64,000 nucleotides of DNA, from the NCBI RefSeq assembly GCF_032118995.1, contig NC_092650.1:13514501-13578500 (forward strand), in the 5' to 3' direction. A program made the translations under genes and the position numbers. Below the pieces are notes generated by a model. The model worked only from the letters and a program-made list of their open reading frames with translations, did not search any database and was not told the origin of the DNA. This DNA is from Asterias amurensis. Its lineage: Eukaryota > Echinodermata > Asteroidea > Forcipulatida > Asteriidae. Positions 1-10,645 of the stretch are shown here, piece after piece (position 1 is the first letter of the stretch; every line of letters begins with the position of its first letter).

Positions 1-182
1 AATTGCTAGCCAAGCTGAGGTTCTCCTTGATCAAGAAACACAATTTTCAAAGTTTTAAAGGATGCGTGTCGTACCCCCTTGTCCAAATTCTCTGTAAAGT
101 TTGAAACTGGTAAATAATGAATCAGCAGAAAACAATCATAGTGCTATTCCCCATTTTTTATTTTTGTAAACAAATATTTTGT

Positions 183-541
183 TTAAAGACACTGGACACT
201 AACGGCAATTGTCAAGGACTAGTCTTCACAGTTGGTGTATCTCAACACATGCATAAAATTAAAAAACCAGTGAAAATTTGAGCTCAATCGGTCGTCGAAG
301 TTGCGAAATATTAATGAAAGAAAAAACACCCTTGTCGCAGGAAGTTGTGTGCTTTCAGATGCTTGATTTCCAGACCTCAAATTCTAAATCTGAGGTCTCG
401 AAATCAAATTCGTGGAAAATTACTTCTTTCTCGAAAACTACGTCACTTCAGAGGGAACTGTTTCTCACAATGTTTTAAACTATGAACCTCTCCCCATTAC
501 TCGTAATATGATAATAATTATTTAGTGTTCACTGCCTTTAA
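183..541 (+). mobile_element. TTAA-flanked MITE, family A
   Basis: Reference description for family A. Elements are 0.34-0.40 kb, flanked by TTAA, with termini AGGCAGTGGACACTATTGG and its inverse CCAATAGTGTCCACTGCCT. Inside there is a conserved path: GGTGTATCTCAACATATGC, GACCTCA...TGAGGTC mini-palindrome, CACTTCAGAGGGAGCCGTTT, TTTTGAGTAATTACC. No coding capacity. TTAA target duplications are known for piggyBac and Kolobok DNA transposons; the AG terminus fits Kolobok a little better. This copy is full-length and diverged. Confidence 0.85.
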
Positions 542-1331
542 AGTAATGCCACCAAGAACCTCAAAGAGCGTTGCTTATGGTGTGGCCTCACCAATAGAAC
601 AAGGAACGTTAACAAAACTTCAGAAACCTTATTGCTACCATACAGCAGGGGTTTCCCCTAACTTTTTTTCCCAATCATCTTTACTTACTTACCCTTTACA
701 ACTTCCACAAATGACGTTCTTGCTTAGCTGTAGCTTGGAAGTTTTACCATTGTAAAGATCTTCAAGTGAAACCCTGTGAACAAATTATATACAAATTAAA
801 ATTCAAAAACCTGAAAGTATGTTTAATCTGGCCATTTTCGCACAGCTTTGTTGAATCTCTTGCTTAATAACACATGCACAACCTTTATCCTGCTCCAGCA
901 CCATAGCCACACTGATACACCCGAGTGAACAGCGTCTTCCCTTGATCCATTCATGGGACACACTACACCTCCCAAACAATAAACTCCATGCCTCCACAGC
1001 CCAACACTCTCCAAGAAAGCCACAGGCTCCGTTAAGAATCTAGCAGTCTCCTGACTATGGACAGAGTACTGTACGAAACTAGAGTCAACCGATTCCTTTC
1101 AGAACCACTGGTTACTCAAAAGAAGGATTTAACAACACGGTGTCTCCACAAAACTCTTACTTAACATCACATCACATTTATAAAATGGCTGATGTTTTGG
1201 TTGTTTATACTTATAAGGCAAACTGACTGTTTCCAAGAAATGCCTGATGTTGGCGTCGTGAACAAAATTTTAGGAAGGTGATCACTAAAATGACTACCAA
1301 TGATGTAAAGTGTACAAGGTACATTATGCTT

Positions 1332-1506
1332 TCAGGCATGCATGCTTCATTTTTGAAAGGGCAAGGGCACCAAGGCATTTTCTCCTTGGTTGAGGGCATC
1401 CTCTGAGGATATTGTAAATCTCGCCTGGAGACTTTTAGGGGCACCAAGGCACTGACCAGGGGGCATGAAGGCCGCCTTTGTCGTCTTCGTGAAGTATCAG
1501 GCCTGC
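1332..1506 (+). mobile_element. CAGGCCTG-ended short repeat, family R
   Basis: About 175 bp, first of three main copies (others at 45519 and 53101). The conserved core reads AAGGGCAAGGGCACCAAGGC, then a second ACCAAGGCA and a terminal GTGAAGTATCAGGCCTG. Its right end lies 18 nt from the DNAJA2 exon 4 donor. Confidence 0.7.
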
Positions 1507-1525
1507 GCTTTATTTCTTGACTTAC

Positions 1526-1646
1526 CCAAGACGATGCACAGTATCCTCCCCTTTCATCTTTCTCTGTCTCCTCCCCCCACCAAAACCACCACCGCCACCG
1601 CCAAATATGCCACCCCCAAAGAAATGGGAGAAGATGTCATCAAAGC
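1526..1646 (-). CDS. DNAJA2: DNAJA2 exon 4 (Gly/Phe linker)
   Basis: 121 nt encoding [17 protein letters not shown] and the basic [10 protein letters not shown] segment, equivalent to GMDDIFSHIFGGG in vertebrate DNAJA2. Acceptor GCAG at 1647-1648, donor GTAAGT at 1525. The following exons are outside the window. Confidence 0.9.
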
Positions 1647-4600
1647 CTGCAAAGAGAAACAAACAGAGGTTTAACAATAAAACATAAACACACTGTTCCC
1701 AAGTAAGCATGACTTGTTAATTCAAAACGAGGACATGACTGTTTCTTGTGAACAATTAGAAAGAACGCTTTGTATCTTTCTCTCATTGTTTATTTTATTG
1801 TTCTCTTTATGCGCTTTGAGGCTTTTGCATTAGGCGCTTTACAAATGTCTTATTATTTATTATTATTATTATTATTATTAATTACCCAAGAACTAGTAAT
1901 ATGGTCTCAAAAACTAGTTCAGTTTCAAAAAGCTCAACAGATTTCTCATCATACTAGTTCTTTGCAATGATAGTGTACATGTGCAAGAGAAACCTTCAGA
2001 GGGACAAGCGTCTAAGCTGACAGACCAATGAAATGACAAGCTAACTGTTCCCACCAGCTTGTCGCTGAAAAAGTTGAAGTCAAAATTTGTTAACAAGTGT
2101 AGACAACAGCAGCCCAAGCTTAAGGCCAAGTCACACTGCAGCGATAACGAAAACGATCACAACGCAAAGAGAATGTAATCTATTGGTTAAATTGCTCCCT
2201 GCAGAATACGCCCACGCTCATTCAACCAATCGAGGGCGTGCATTATTAAAATTCTCGTTTTCGTTGTCGAGGCCTGTGTGACAAGAACCTTAAGTGCTTA
2301 CCTCCTCCTTCTCCAGCTCCTTCCTTGAGTCCCTCCAGGCCATAGCGGTCGTATGTGTCTCGTTTCTCAGTATTACTCAGCACTTCATAAGCAAAACTGA
2401 TTTCCTTAAACTACAACAAGTCAAAAAAAAAAAAAATGAATGGGTGTAAAAAGCAAGTTTTGATTTGAGGTATTTCAAAGGGAGAAGACAATTGGTGCTG
2501 CTCGTCACCTGCGATGGGATGGGCCTTTGATGTTGTAATTAAATTTATTATAATAGTAATAATAGTGGCTTCTTATATAGCCCGCACATCCGTCACTCAG
2601 TGACACTCAAGGCGCTTGTAGACATACAGATGTATCATTTGAGTTTTGATGGCACAGTATATTTAAGTAACAATCCAAGATGATCAAGAAAGCTGGAACT
2701 TCCACTTATGGAATTTATTATTAACCTTTAGTAGTGTTTGGTAAAATCTGTAACCATATCTTAAATGAACTTTAAACCCTTACAAATTATTTATTTCCTT
2801 ACCTTTTCTCCAGCATTGGGGTTTTTGTCAGGATGGTACTCCTTGGCTAGTTTCCTGTACGCCTGTAAAAATAAACAAACATTGATTCAATAGTTACAAT
2901 ACATGTACCTTGCTGAATTTGTTTTGCTTTGAACTGCGAAATTGAATAATAAGTCAAATCAAAAACAAATGGTCAACAATTGGTTGATATCTGCACTAGG
3001 CCTGGCGAATAATTTGAATATCTGGCTAATGGCGAACGGTTTTTCCTAACCGTAACCGCAATACCGTTTTTGACCCAAAAAATAGCGCCCTCTAGCAACA
3101 GGAAAAAATATTCAAATATCCGGTTAATTTCGGAAAGTTGGCCAGCGGTTAACCGAATACCAAATTTCACTATTTGCCCATTACTAATCTGCACAGCGGT
3201 CGATTTCACAAAGGTAGTCCTAACTTAGGACTAGTCCTAAGCAATGCTAAGAGATAGGACCGGTCCTAAGTTAGGACCAGTAACTCATCCTAGCTTAGGA
3301 CTGGTCCTATCTCTTAGCATTGCCTAGGACTAGTCCTAAGTTAGGACTACCTTTGTGAAATCCACCCCTGGCTTACTAATCATAGTGTGAGCAGGGCTGG
3401 TTCAAGTCCACTGGTTGAGCTTGTGACAGCAACTTTGTTTTAATATGGCAACTACCACCAGACTGTAGATCACGGACCCCTTACAAGATACAGTCACCAA
3501 TTAGTTACGCTCCAACAGTTGACGAGTTTAGAGCAGGAACAAACCATGGATGACTTAACATTGTTCCAATCAAGTTGGCCAAGCAATAGACCCTTCCCAT
3601 GAAATATGTAAATTGCACACAGCGTGTGCACACTAACATTTTGGTTGGCAAAATGAGGGAAAATCGCGCTGTTTTGTACATGGCTAATGGCTGCGTGACG
3701 CAATCGCGTCTGCTTAGTGCACAACTCTATGGCGTTTGCCAACAAATAGGGTCTATACGCATGCGTAAATGTAATTAGCATATTTCATGGGAAGGGTCCA
3801 TTAGTAAAGTCAACAGTTGTCCTTGTCCAAACTTGCTATAAGAGGAAAACCCTACTTCTAGAAACTATAAGGCTCCCCGTGAGCCTTAAATAGGAGTCTA
3901 ATATCTTGGGCCTTCTTAATAAATAACGCTATACGTTTTTAAAATCGGAGTTGATAGATGAAAGTTGTACGACCCTTAGCCACCAATATATGAAGTTTCC
4001 ATGGTACTACACAACCAAAACTTTCCCCACATACTCAACATTCATAATGCTTGCATTGCTTTTTTGTTGAGTGAAGTTTAAAAAACATCTTCAAAAATAG
4101 TTGTGATAACGTAACCCTCCTCCCAACGGCTGCCAGGCCGGAGGGTTACGAAGCTCCCGCAATGTGTGCAAGGCGAAATGGTTAAAAACATACAATTTTG
4201 ACAGCTAGTCAGCAGATTTGCTCCATTTTTACCACTTTTGAAAATCCGCCCCCCTCAGATTAAAATTTTCAACCTGGGACATTTTTTACTCTTTCGCTAG
4301 GTATCTGGTAAGTTTTGGTCCTTTTTCTTCAAATTATTTCCTCAATGGTGTTTTGAGTGATATGGTAGCATTCATTAGACATTGAGGATCAAGTTCGTGT
4401 TCCTAGAATTTGTGTGATGATTTTCAAAAGTGGTAAAAATGGAGCAAATCTGCTGACTAGCTGTCGAAATTGTACGTTTTTAACAATTTTGCCCTGCACA
4501 CATTGCGGGAGCTTCGTAACCCTTCGGCCTGTGCGTACATCGGGAGGAGGGTTACGTTATCACAACTACTTCAAAAAATGCAATTCAACTTACTGTTGTT

Positions 4601-5542
4601 TTTCTGCCCCATCGCCCATTTGTTGACTACTCAATAGAAAAAATTATGTTGAACTTTATTTCCATTTTTATATCAAATTCCTAGAAAAATTGGTAGCTAA
4701 AACACAAATTAATTCCTTAAAAAAGGAACAAGTATCAAGTGGCAGAAACTCCCATACACTCATGCTCCGAAAAAAACTGTGGCATTATTTTAGCGAGACT
4801 AAAAAGTAGCTTCATCATCTGTCATCATCAAGACCACAGACCGTAAAAATTGCTAAAATTTAATAATATAATTTTGACACAATATTTATGAATTCAAAGT
4901 GCCTGTTCTGTAACCTTACTCATTTACTGGGAAGCCGGTAAAGACATAGGCCTAAAAAGTATATGATGCTAACAAGTTAAAAGGGTGATGAAATGACAGT
5001 TGAGTTGGTATACAAAATATTTGCCTTTTAAACAATTGAATTCCAAAATTTAAAAGACCTAACTAAAGAAAAATTACAAAATATTTTTATAACCAAAATG
5101 GAACACTTGTAATTTTTGTGTGAGAGGAAACCACGGCCAAAAAAAAACACTGCACTGGCCAAATACCTGAGCTAGAATTACAAACAGACTACCGCTCTTT
5201 CTTTGGTCGTTAACTACTGAGTGCTTTATTCGCTTTACTAATGCCGCCTACCGGCTTTTCGTCATACATGAATAAGGAAATGAGTGCGTTTCTTGCGACA
5301 TTCACTATTCACTTTGTGTCGTGGTGGTAACAAAAAAATACAAAGCCAGAGCGCGAAAAGCGAGGGAATATCCCCGCATTAGGGGCTCAAATTTAGTAAT
5401 TTATTTCACGTAAATTCAACAAAAATGTACTCCGTTATCTTACCTTTTTAATTTCAGTTTCACTCGCATTTTTAGACACTCCTAACAACTCATATAATCT
5501 TGTGTCGTTTGTTGGAGCACGGCTTCTCATGTTGAACGCCAT
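1526..5542 (-). CDS. DNAJA2: DnaJ (Hsp40) subfamily A member 2, 5' part of gene, exons 1-4
   Basis: Type I Hsp40 co-chaperone: it stimulates Hsp70 ATPase activity and delivers unfolded clients in the cytosol. Four coding exons are visible (5542-5444, 2862-2803, 2410-2302, 1646-1526), joined in phases 0, 0, 1 and 2 for 129 codons plus 2 nt. The peptide contains the whole J domain, with [20 protein letters not shown], the catalytic HPD tripeptide at the start of exon 2 ([12 protein letters not shown]) and YDRYG after helix IV. A Gly/Phe-rich linker follows ([13 protein letters not shown]), very close to vertebrate DNAJA2. The Cys-rich zinc domain, client-binding domains and C-terminal CaaX box should lie left of base 1. 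The N-terminus before the J domain is longer than in human DNAJA2. DNAJA1 or DNAJA4 is less likely because of the linker sequence. Confidence 0.93.
1786..1886 (+). mobile_element. LINE-type 3' tail with ATT repeat
   Basis: A short GCGCTTTACAAATG segment followed by a TTA/ATT microsatellite, resembling the 3' ends of the LINE remnants at 27385, 28776 and 38134. No coding part remains. Confidence 0.45.
2120..2293. mobile_element. Palindromic MITE, family I (GGCCTGTGTGAC ends)
   Basis: Ends TTAAGGCCAAGTCACAC and GTGTGACAAGAACCTTAA are inverted, with sub-terminal GATAACGAAAACGA. A central CAACCAATCGAGGGCGTGCA is shared with the better-preserved copy at 55557. Flanks suggest a TTA/TAA-type target, as in PIF/Harbinger MITEs. 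It sits in DNAJA2 intron 3 immediately after the donor. Confidence 0.7.
2302..2410 (-). CDS. DNAJA2: DNAJA2 exon 3 (J-domain helices III-IV)
   Basis: 109 nt encoding [17 protein letters not shown] and [12 protein letters not shown], ending in the Gly-rich linker. Acceptor GTAG, donor GTAAGC starting at 2301; a MITE begins only 8 nt further into the intron. Confidence 0.92.
2565..2640. mobile_element. SINE fragment (TATATAGC...AAGGCGCT type)
   Basis: The stretch CTTATATAGCCCGCACATCC followed by CACTCAAGGCGCTTG matches the body of the SINE at 31945-32345. Short and diverged. Confidence 0.45.
2803..2862 (-). CDS. DNAJA2: DNAJA2 exon 2 (HPD motif)
   Basis: 20 codons, [20 protein letters not shown], holding the HPD tripeptide needed for Hsp70 stimulation. 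Acceptor ACAG at 2863-2864, donor GTAAGG, phase 0 at both ends. Confidence 0.93.
3197..3369. mobile_element. Near-perfect hairpin MITE, family E
   Basis: About 170 bp of almost uninterrupted palindrome, with ends GATTTCACAAAGGTAGTCC and its inverse and arms made of TCCTAACTTAGGACTAGTCC. Relatives at 10360 and 31725 share CGATTTCACAAA termini and CCTAAG-rich arms. Its arms are unusually well conserved, so it may be young or maintained by gene conversion. Confidence 0.85.
3586..3803. mobile_element. MITE, family H (CCCTTCCCATGAAATATG ends)
   Basis: Terminal inverted repeats ACCCTTCCCATGAAATATG and CATATTTCATGGGAAGGGT enclose about 180 bp. An internally deleted relative is at 31017-31122, sharing GTGCACAACTCTATGG and ACGCATGC. 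Confidence 0.75.
4097..4568. mobile_element. Long-arm foldback element, family G
   Basis: Arms of about 150 bp are inverted copies: GTTGTGATAACGTAACCCTCC at the left and its inverse at 4545-4568. The arms include CAGCAGATTTGCTCCATTTTT, GGGAGCTTCGTAACCC-type segments and CCACTTTTGAAAATC. The centre is about 170 bp. No open frame of note. Single copy in this window. Confidence 0.8.
4569..5443. other. DNAJA2 intron 1, no feature seen
   Basis: AT-rich intronic sequence with no recognisable exon or repeat. Confidence 0.5.
5444..5542 (-). CDS. DNAJA2: DNAJA2 exon 1
   Basis: 33 codons from ATG at 5542; encodes the extended N-terminus and J-domain helix I. The donor after AAAAAG is GTAAGA (5443 downward), phase 0. 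ATG GCG context is AAAATGGCG. An in-frame second Met at codon 5 is an alternative start. Confidence 0.9.
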
Positions 5543-5800
5543 TTTGACCGCAGGTGTAGAGTGAAGTCTCTAGAACATGGTGCCAGAGGTTCACACTGCG
5601 TCTGCGCGAGGGTCGAGAATTAAAAAATGCCGACGTCACTTTAGACTCTAAATTAAAGTTGTCCATGTCGTTCGACCACAAACCGCACCTGGCTGATGTA
5701 ATAGTAGCACGTGTATTCCATGGGTTGGGATTCCCCTATAGCACTGTGCATGCGTCACACTTCGAAAGCAAGCCGGGGGAGCGCAGGGACTTACCGGGGA
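5543..5800 (-). promoter_or_regulatory. Probable DNAJA2 promoter / 5'UTR region
   Basis: Immediately upstream of the DNAJA2 ATG and richer in CpG than the surroundings (GTCTGCGCGAGGGTCGAG, GCCGGGGGAGCGCAGGG). No TATA box or clear heat-shock element was found. Placement is by position only. Confidence 0.4.
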
Positions 5801-6915
5801 AATCACTGCAATCACTTTATAGTTTTCCCCTTGATAAAACTATGGTCCAGATCAAAATGGCTAATCTAAACCTACAAACTGCCCCTATATAGTTATATAG
5901 TGGGTCAACCTTCTGTGCAACTCTTTTCTGTTTTACTCCATCATCTCACATCCATTTGTGTTTGTCCTCTTCAAAGTAGCAACTAAATCTCTTATAACTA
6001 AAATATCATCAGCTTTTGTATTATTTTATTCAAAGGGCACTTTTCTACCTCCACGATTTGTTTTTTATGAGCAACTCAACTTTTAACCTACTTTGAAAAT
6101 TCGGCTGCCTACGCTGTCTGAATGCATGGTAAAAATGATAGCATAGGCTTTGTCTACATCAATGAAAACGTTTTTGATTTTGATAAGCTCCGTTAATCTT
6201 TTATGGTTCTAAGAAATTGTCAACAATTTTCGGTAGGTTTGTGTACTTGTGACTTTGAACCCGTCATTAGTTAATGGCGTTCCCATGTGGACAAGCCGAA
6301 TGGGTTTTACTCGGGTTAAATTGCAACGCCCGGGCAAACTTATTTTAGTAAAACCGGGAGTTTTTCTTTTGTCATTTCCTAACATATGCGCTTCTCTGTG
6401 TAGAGACCAACGCGATGGTCCGTTTGAAGGAAAGTGAAAATGAAATGTGATCATATACGGACCTTTTCATTGTCCCTGAAGCTGAAGTTTTAACTCATAA
6501 AAGTTGTTTAACTCCTAAAACTTATTTCAAGTTGATTACTGTTAGTGATCAAAGTCGAATCAAAGTCTCAAAGTGTTATCAAAGTGTCATCAAAGTGTTA
6601 ATCAAAGTGTTACTCAAAGCGTTGTCAAAGTCTCACTCGAGTCGAATTACCCTACTGATTGTTTGAAAGACTTCTTGACCATTCCCCTTTATAATTTGTA
6701 ATTTTCAATTCATCGTTCTAAGTAATCGTCTGAAGATATCAAGGCTGTCATTATCTATTCAAAAAAGTTTCAAAATGTTGCTGAATCTGAAGACATCCAT
6801 CTTTTACAGTGAGACACCGTTTAGTCAAAGATGCCAATAAAGGATACTCAGGGTGGCTGATTATGGTTTACTTTGCAATAGGCGCTGGCTAATAACCGAA
6901 AATAAGATGCATGCA
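5801..6915. other. Intergenic, mostly unassigned
   Basis: No gene seen. A short tandem array lies at 6546-6636 (listed separately). A plus-strand open frame at 6249-6437 has no recognisable similarity. Confidence 0.5.
6546..6636. repeat. Short tandem array (ATCAAAGTGTT unit)
   Basis: About seven imperfect 11-14 bp units built on TCAAAGTGTTA, such as TATCAAAGTGTCATCAAAGT. Confidence 0.75.
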
Positions 6916-7141
6916 GGGCCCAGTTTCATAGAGCTGCTAAGCACAAAAATTTGTTAAGAATGAAATTTCTTCCTTGATAAAAACAGGATTACCATATTTT
7001 CACGTGATTTTCAGGATAAGCAAACAAACAGTAACAAGCATTATGCAACAAATAGAAATTATGTTGTATCCTGTTTTTATCCAAAGAAATTTCATGCTAA
7101 GCAAATTAATGTGCTCAGCAGCTCTATGAAATTGGGCCTTG
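6916..7141. mobile_element. Palindromic MITE, family F
   Basis: Reference description for family F: 0.2-0.25 kb with ends GGGCCCAATTTCATAGAGC and inverse GCTCTATGAAATTGGGCCC. The sub-terminal motif is TGCTAAGC; inner arms are CTTGATAAAAACAGGATTACC and its inverse, around GTTACTGGTATTCAGCTG. Eight copies lie in this window. No open frame. Superfamily not assignable. Confidence 0.85.
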
Positions 7142-7921
7142 GTCCAAGTATATGACATCATTTGGTTGAATTGGTAGGGCGCCTGTTGACCCCCCACTCC
7201 GCGTACAAATCTAGTGATTATGACATCAATGCATGTTTAAAAAAAAAAAACAGAAATCCAATCAATTATACTGCACCCAACATCAATTTTGTAAAAAGAA
7301 ATCATTTAATTCTATTGCATTGTTTTTAAGCTGAAAAAACACTATCACATTTTCAAAACTTTACCCGAATTAAAGCAGAATGCAATGTACAATTTAAGAT
7401 GCTATATTTCAGAATAGTAAAAGTTGGCAATATAGTCAGAACCAAACGAAACCTTACCATAGAATTAGCAGCCCTTTTCCCACAAACTATTTATCTTTCT
7501 ATTAAACAAAGGCAGTTACATCAAACCCTTTTATAGAAGAGATTGCAAAATCATTGGGCGTGAATTCTATTCAATATCAATTCTTTTTGCAATTGATTTG
7601 ATTTGGGGTTAGCATAGTTATGTCCCGAAAAGATCTAAAATAAATACAAAATAAATACGAAAACTACAAATGCTGTAAATTACTATTATCTACTGCATGG
7701 GATAAACAAATTAGTTACTACTACATTTATAGAAATAATGTAGTTTCAACAGTAGCTCTGCTTAAAAGTTTTAGGGAAAACTGAAAAAAACATTTAAAAC
7801 CAATCAAATAAAAGTTGAAATTGGCAAGTAGTTGACAGCCACTTCAAGTACTTTATACTAATGTGCCATGGCTTCTACTGCAGTCCCCATTAATTGTAAA
7901 TAAAATGCCATTGCTACCAAC
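7142..7921. other. Intergenic, nothing recognised
   Basis: AT-rich sequence with no coding signal or repeat that I can name. Confidence 0.5.
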
Positions 7922-8170
7922 CAGGGCCCGATTTCATTAGAGCTGCTTAAGCAAAACATTCGCTTAAGCACAAAAAAAGCTTGCTTGTTTTACACATGTT
8001 ACTGGCAAAAATGTCATGCCACATACATTGCTTGTGACTGGTATTTGGCTGTTGTTAACTTAGCATAACAATTGAGTGGAGTCTTAGCTGGTAATCTGAT
8101 TTTACTAAGCAAAGATTTTTTTGTTAAGCACAATTTTGTGCTTAAGCAGCTCTATGAAATTGGGCCCTGG
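7922..8170. mobile_element. MITE family F, variant with TTAAGC ends
   Basis: Ends read GAGCTGCTTAAGC / GCTTAAGCAGCTC; the inner part differs from the 6916 copy (GCCACATACATTGCTTGTGAC). It abuts a second partial copy in opposite order. Confidence 0.8.
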
Positions 8171-8307
8171 GCTAAATACAGCTAAATACCAGTCACAAGC
8201 AATGTATGTGGCATGACATTTTTGCCAGTAACATGTGTAAAACAAGCAAGCTATTTTCATGCTTCAGCAAATTTTTTGCTTAAGCAGCTCTATGAAATTG
8301 GCCCCAG
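8171..8307. mobile_element. MITE family F, half copy abutting the previous
   Basis: Repeats the inner segment of the preceding element in inverted order (GTCACAAGCAATGTATGTGGC) and ends GCAGCTCTATGAAATTGGCC. The pair forms a larger inverted structure. Confidence 0.7.
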
Positions 8308-8496
8308 GTCACAATTAATAATGATAATAACAGTAACTCATATTTGCTACTATTTATCTATGGGCATCTCAAAGCGCTCACTATTTTTTGGGGACAAGAT
8401 TAGGCCTACAGAGCTATTTTAAATTATGGCACCCTGGTCCCTTGTAACTATTTACTGTACCACTTAAACAAAAAAGACACACATTTGATATCAGCT

Positions 8497-8737
8497 GGAC
8501 CCAATTTCACAGTGCTGCTAAGTACTAAAATTTGCTGAGCATGAAATTTATTCCTTGATAAAAAAGGATTACCAACCAATCGTCTATTTGTTGCATATTG
8601 CTTGTTACTTTATTCAGTTGTTGTTTGCTTATCCTGAAAATCATGTGGAAATTTGGTTGGTAATCATGTTCTTATCAAGGAAGAAATTTCATGCTTAGCA
8701 AATTGTTGTGCTTAGCAGCTCTATGAAATTGGGCCCT
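8497..8737. mobile_element. MITE family F
   Basis: Complete, diverged copy from GGACCCAATTTCACAG to CTATGAAATTGGGCCC. Confidence 0.8.
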
Positions 8738-9163
8738 GATCAGCTGATGATTTGGTTTTGTGACTTACAACAAACTTGTTGTACACTTTCAACACAATGA
8801 GATCATCTCATTTTAGACATGTGTACATCTAAAGTCATAATATAAGCATCACAGCTACATTTTACATAGTAATATTATTCTTTGAAAACTTTTTTTTGAA
8901 AGACAAATAAGGTGTACAAAATTGAAAAACAAAAATAAATAATTAATACCACTTCCAACCACAACGCTTATCAACATAAACTTTTGCCATAAAATACATA
9001 GTACACTATAGAAAATATAAAAATATAACATTTCATGTCTTGAAAGTACTGTTTAAATATAATACATTCAATACGTCCCTTTTGGCAGCAACATTTTGTA
9101 AACGCTTTCGTCTACATTCTATTACCCCAGTTAGTTTAGGTTAAACGGTGGTCACATGACCAC
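8738..9163. other. Intergenic, nothing recognised
   Basis: AT-rich; no feature supported. Confidence 0.5.
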
Positions 9164-9506
9164 TTAAAGGCACCGGACACTTTTAGTAATCACTCAAAAT
9201 AGTTGTTAGCATAAAAACTTATCTGGTAACAAGCAATGGAGAGCTGTTGATGGTATAAAACATTGTGAGAAACGGCTCTCTCTGAAGTAACGTAGTTTTC
9301 AAGAGAAATAAGTAATTTTCCACTAAAGTATTTGAATTTGATATTGTGACAAGGGTGTTTTTTCTTTCATTATTATCTTGCAACTTCGAGGACCAATTGA
9401 GTTCAAATTTTCACAGGTTTGTTTTTTGTTATCATGTTTAGATACACCAAGCGAGGAGACTGGTCTTTGACAATTACCAATAGTGTCCACTGTCTAGTGT
9501 CTTTAA
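9164..9506 (-). mobile_element. MITE family A
   Basis: Reverse-oriented full copy, with TTAA at both ends (9164-9167 and 9503-9506). Confidence 0.85.
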
Positions 9507-10359
9507 GACTGGTTTTAAGCAGGTGATAAAGACATGACTGAAACTGTGAATGCGCATTCGTGCTCTAAAATATACACGCATTGGCACTCTAGCTTGAACA
9601 AGCACAAATTTGTGTAATGCAATCAATACATAAAGTTACACAATGCAAAATCAACAAGCACGCAGCATACCCACAACTGCGTCTCAGACAACTGAGCCGG
9701 AGAACATAAAAGGAATTGAAAACTTAAATCTACAAAACATAAACGTTTTACAGATTTTCCTAAATTGTAACGCTTTTTAATAAAAAAGGGCTTATATCGG
9801 CCATTGATAATCTTGCAGAGTCGGTCCATCACATGTCCACGACCCTGCCGGTTTGAAAGGCCTGTTTAAGATCTACTCAGCGCCTTTTATTTTAGCAAGG
9901 CACTACTCATAAAGTATAAATCATTTGGTATTTCAGCTGGTATCGGTAAAGCAATTTTGTAGGCCAAATGGTCTCTGCGACTGCCCCAAACCCGAGTTCT
10001 GGTTTGAAAGTCATCAGGGTGTGGGTTCAAATCACAATCATGACACCAGTATCCTTGAGCAAGTATCCTTAACTACAATTGTGTATGTGACCATAAGATT
10101 TTGTTTCTTACTTTGTTGAGATATGTTTCAATATTTTTGTAAATGTGTATATCTTTAGCTTTGTGAATTTTAATAGTGTCAGCCTTTTAGTTTTTTTTAT
10201 AATTCAAATAAATAAATCATACTATGCTTATTCTACATGTATACATACTAGCAAAAGCTACTTTGGCAGGCTTTTCATGATAATTAAAGACAAACTAAGC
10301 ATTTATTGCTTCAAGAGAAACATGTTCTTGAATACAGAGGGGTGCAATTAGACCTGCAG
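9507..10359. other. Intergenic downstream of ATMIN
   Basis: No gene seen. A minus-strand AATAAA (bases 10302-10307) lies about 340 nt after the ATMIN stop and is a plausible polyadenylation signal. Confidence 0.45.
10302..10307 (-). terminator. Candidate ATMIN polyadenylation signal
   Basis: AATAAA on the minus strand, about 340 nt past the stop codon. Not confirmed by a GU-rich element; other AATAAA variants could be used. Confidence 0.3.
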
Positions 10360-10522
10360 CCGATTTCACGAAACTCTAAGATTAATCCTAACTCGAGTTA
10401 GGACGAGTAACTCGTCCTAACTTAGGATGGGTTCAATGCTTCCTACGTATTTGGATACGGGACTCAACTCGTCCTAAGATTAATCCTAAGTTAGAAAGAG
10501 TTTGGTGAAATCAACGGCAGGC
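10360..10522. mobile_element. Hairpin MITE, family E
   Basis: Ends GCCGATTTCACGAAACTC and GAGTTTGGTGAAATCAACGGC; arms carry GATTAATCCTAA and ACTCGTCCTAA. It falls in the likely ATMIN 3'UTR. Confidence 0.8.
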
Positions 10523-10645
10523 ACAACAAACTTTACAGGTATCCACAGAAAAACTCTGGCCCAATGTGGTTGTTATGCATGTACTGGAGAATAAAAATAT
10601 GAAATAATGGCTGGAAATCCCCTTGCCATTTCCACAACCTTCGCC

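Larger units (their letters stand above)
1..1525. other. DNAJA2 intron 4, left part
   Basis: Holds a TTAA-flanked MITE (183-541) and a repeat of the CAGGCCTG-ended family (1332-1506). I see nothing recognisable in 542-1331; a short minus-strand open frame at 823-1023 has no similarity to DNAJA2 or to any family I know. Confidence 0.6.

Noticed and set aside
803-1080. Possible further DNAJA2 exon
   Set aside because: Overlapping minus-strand frames exist but none matches the expected Cys-rich zinc domain.
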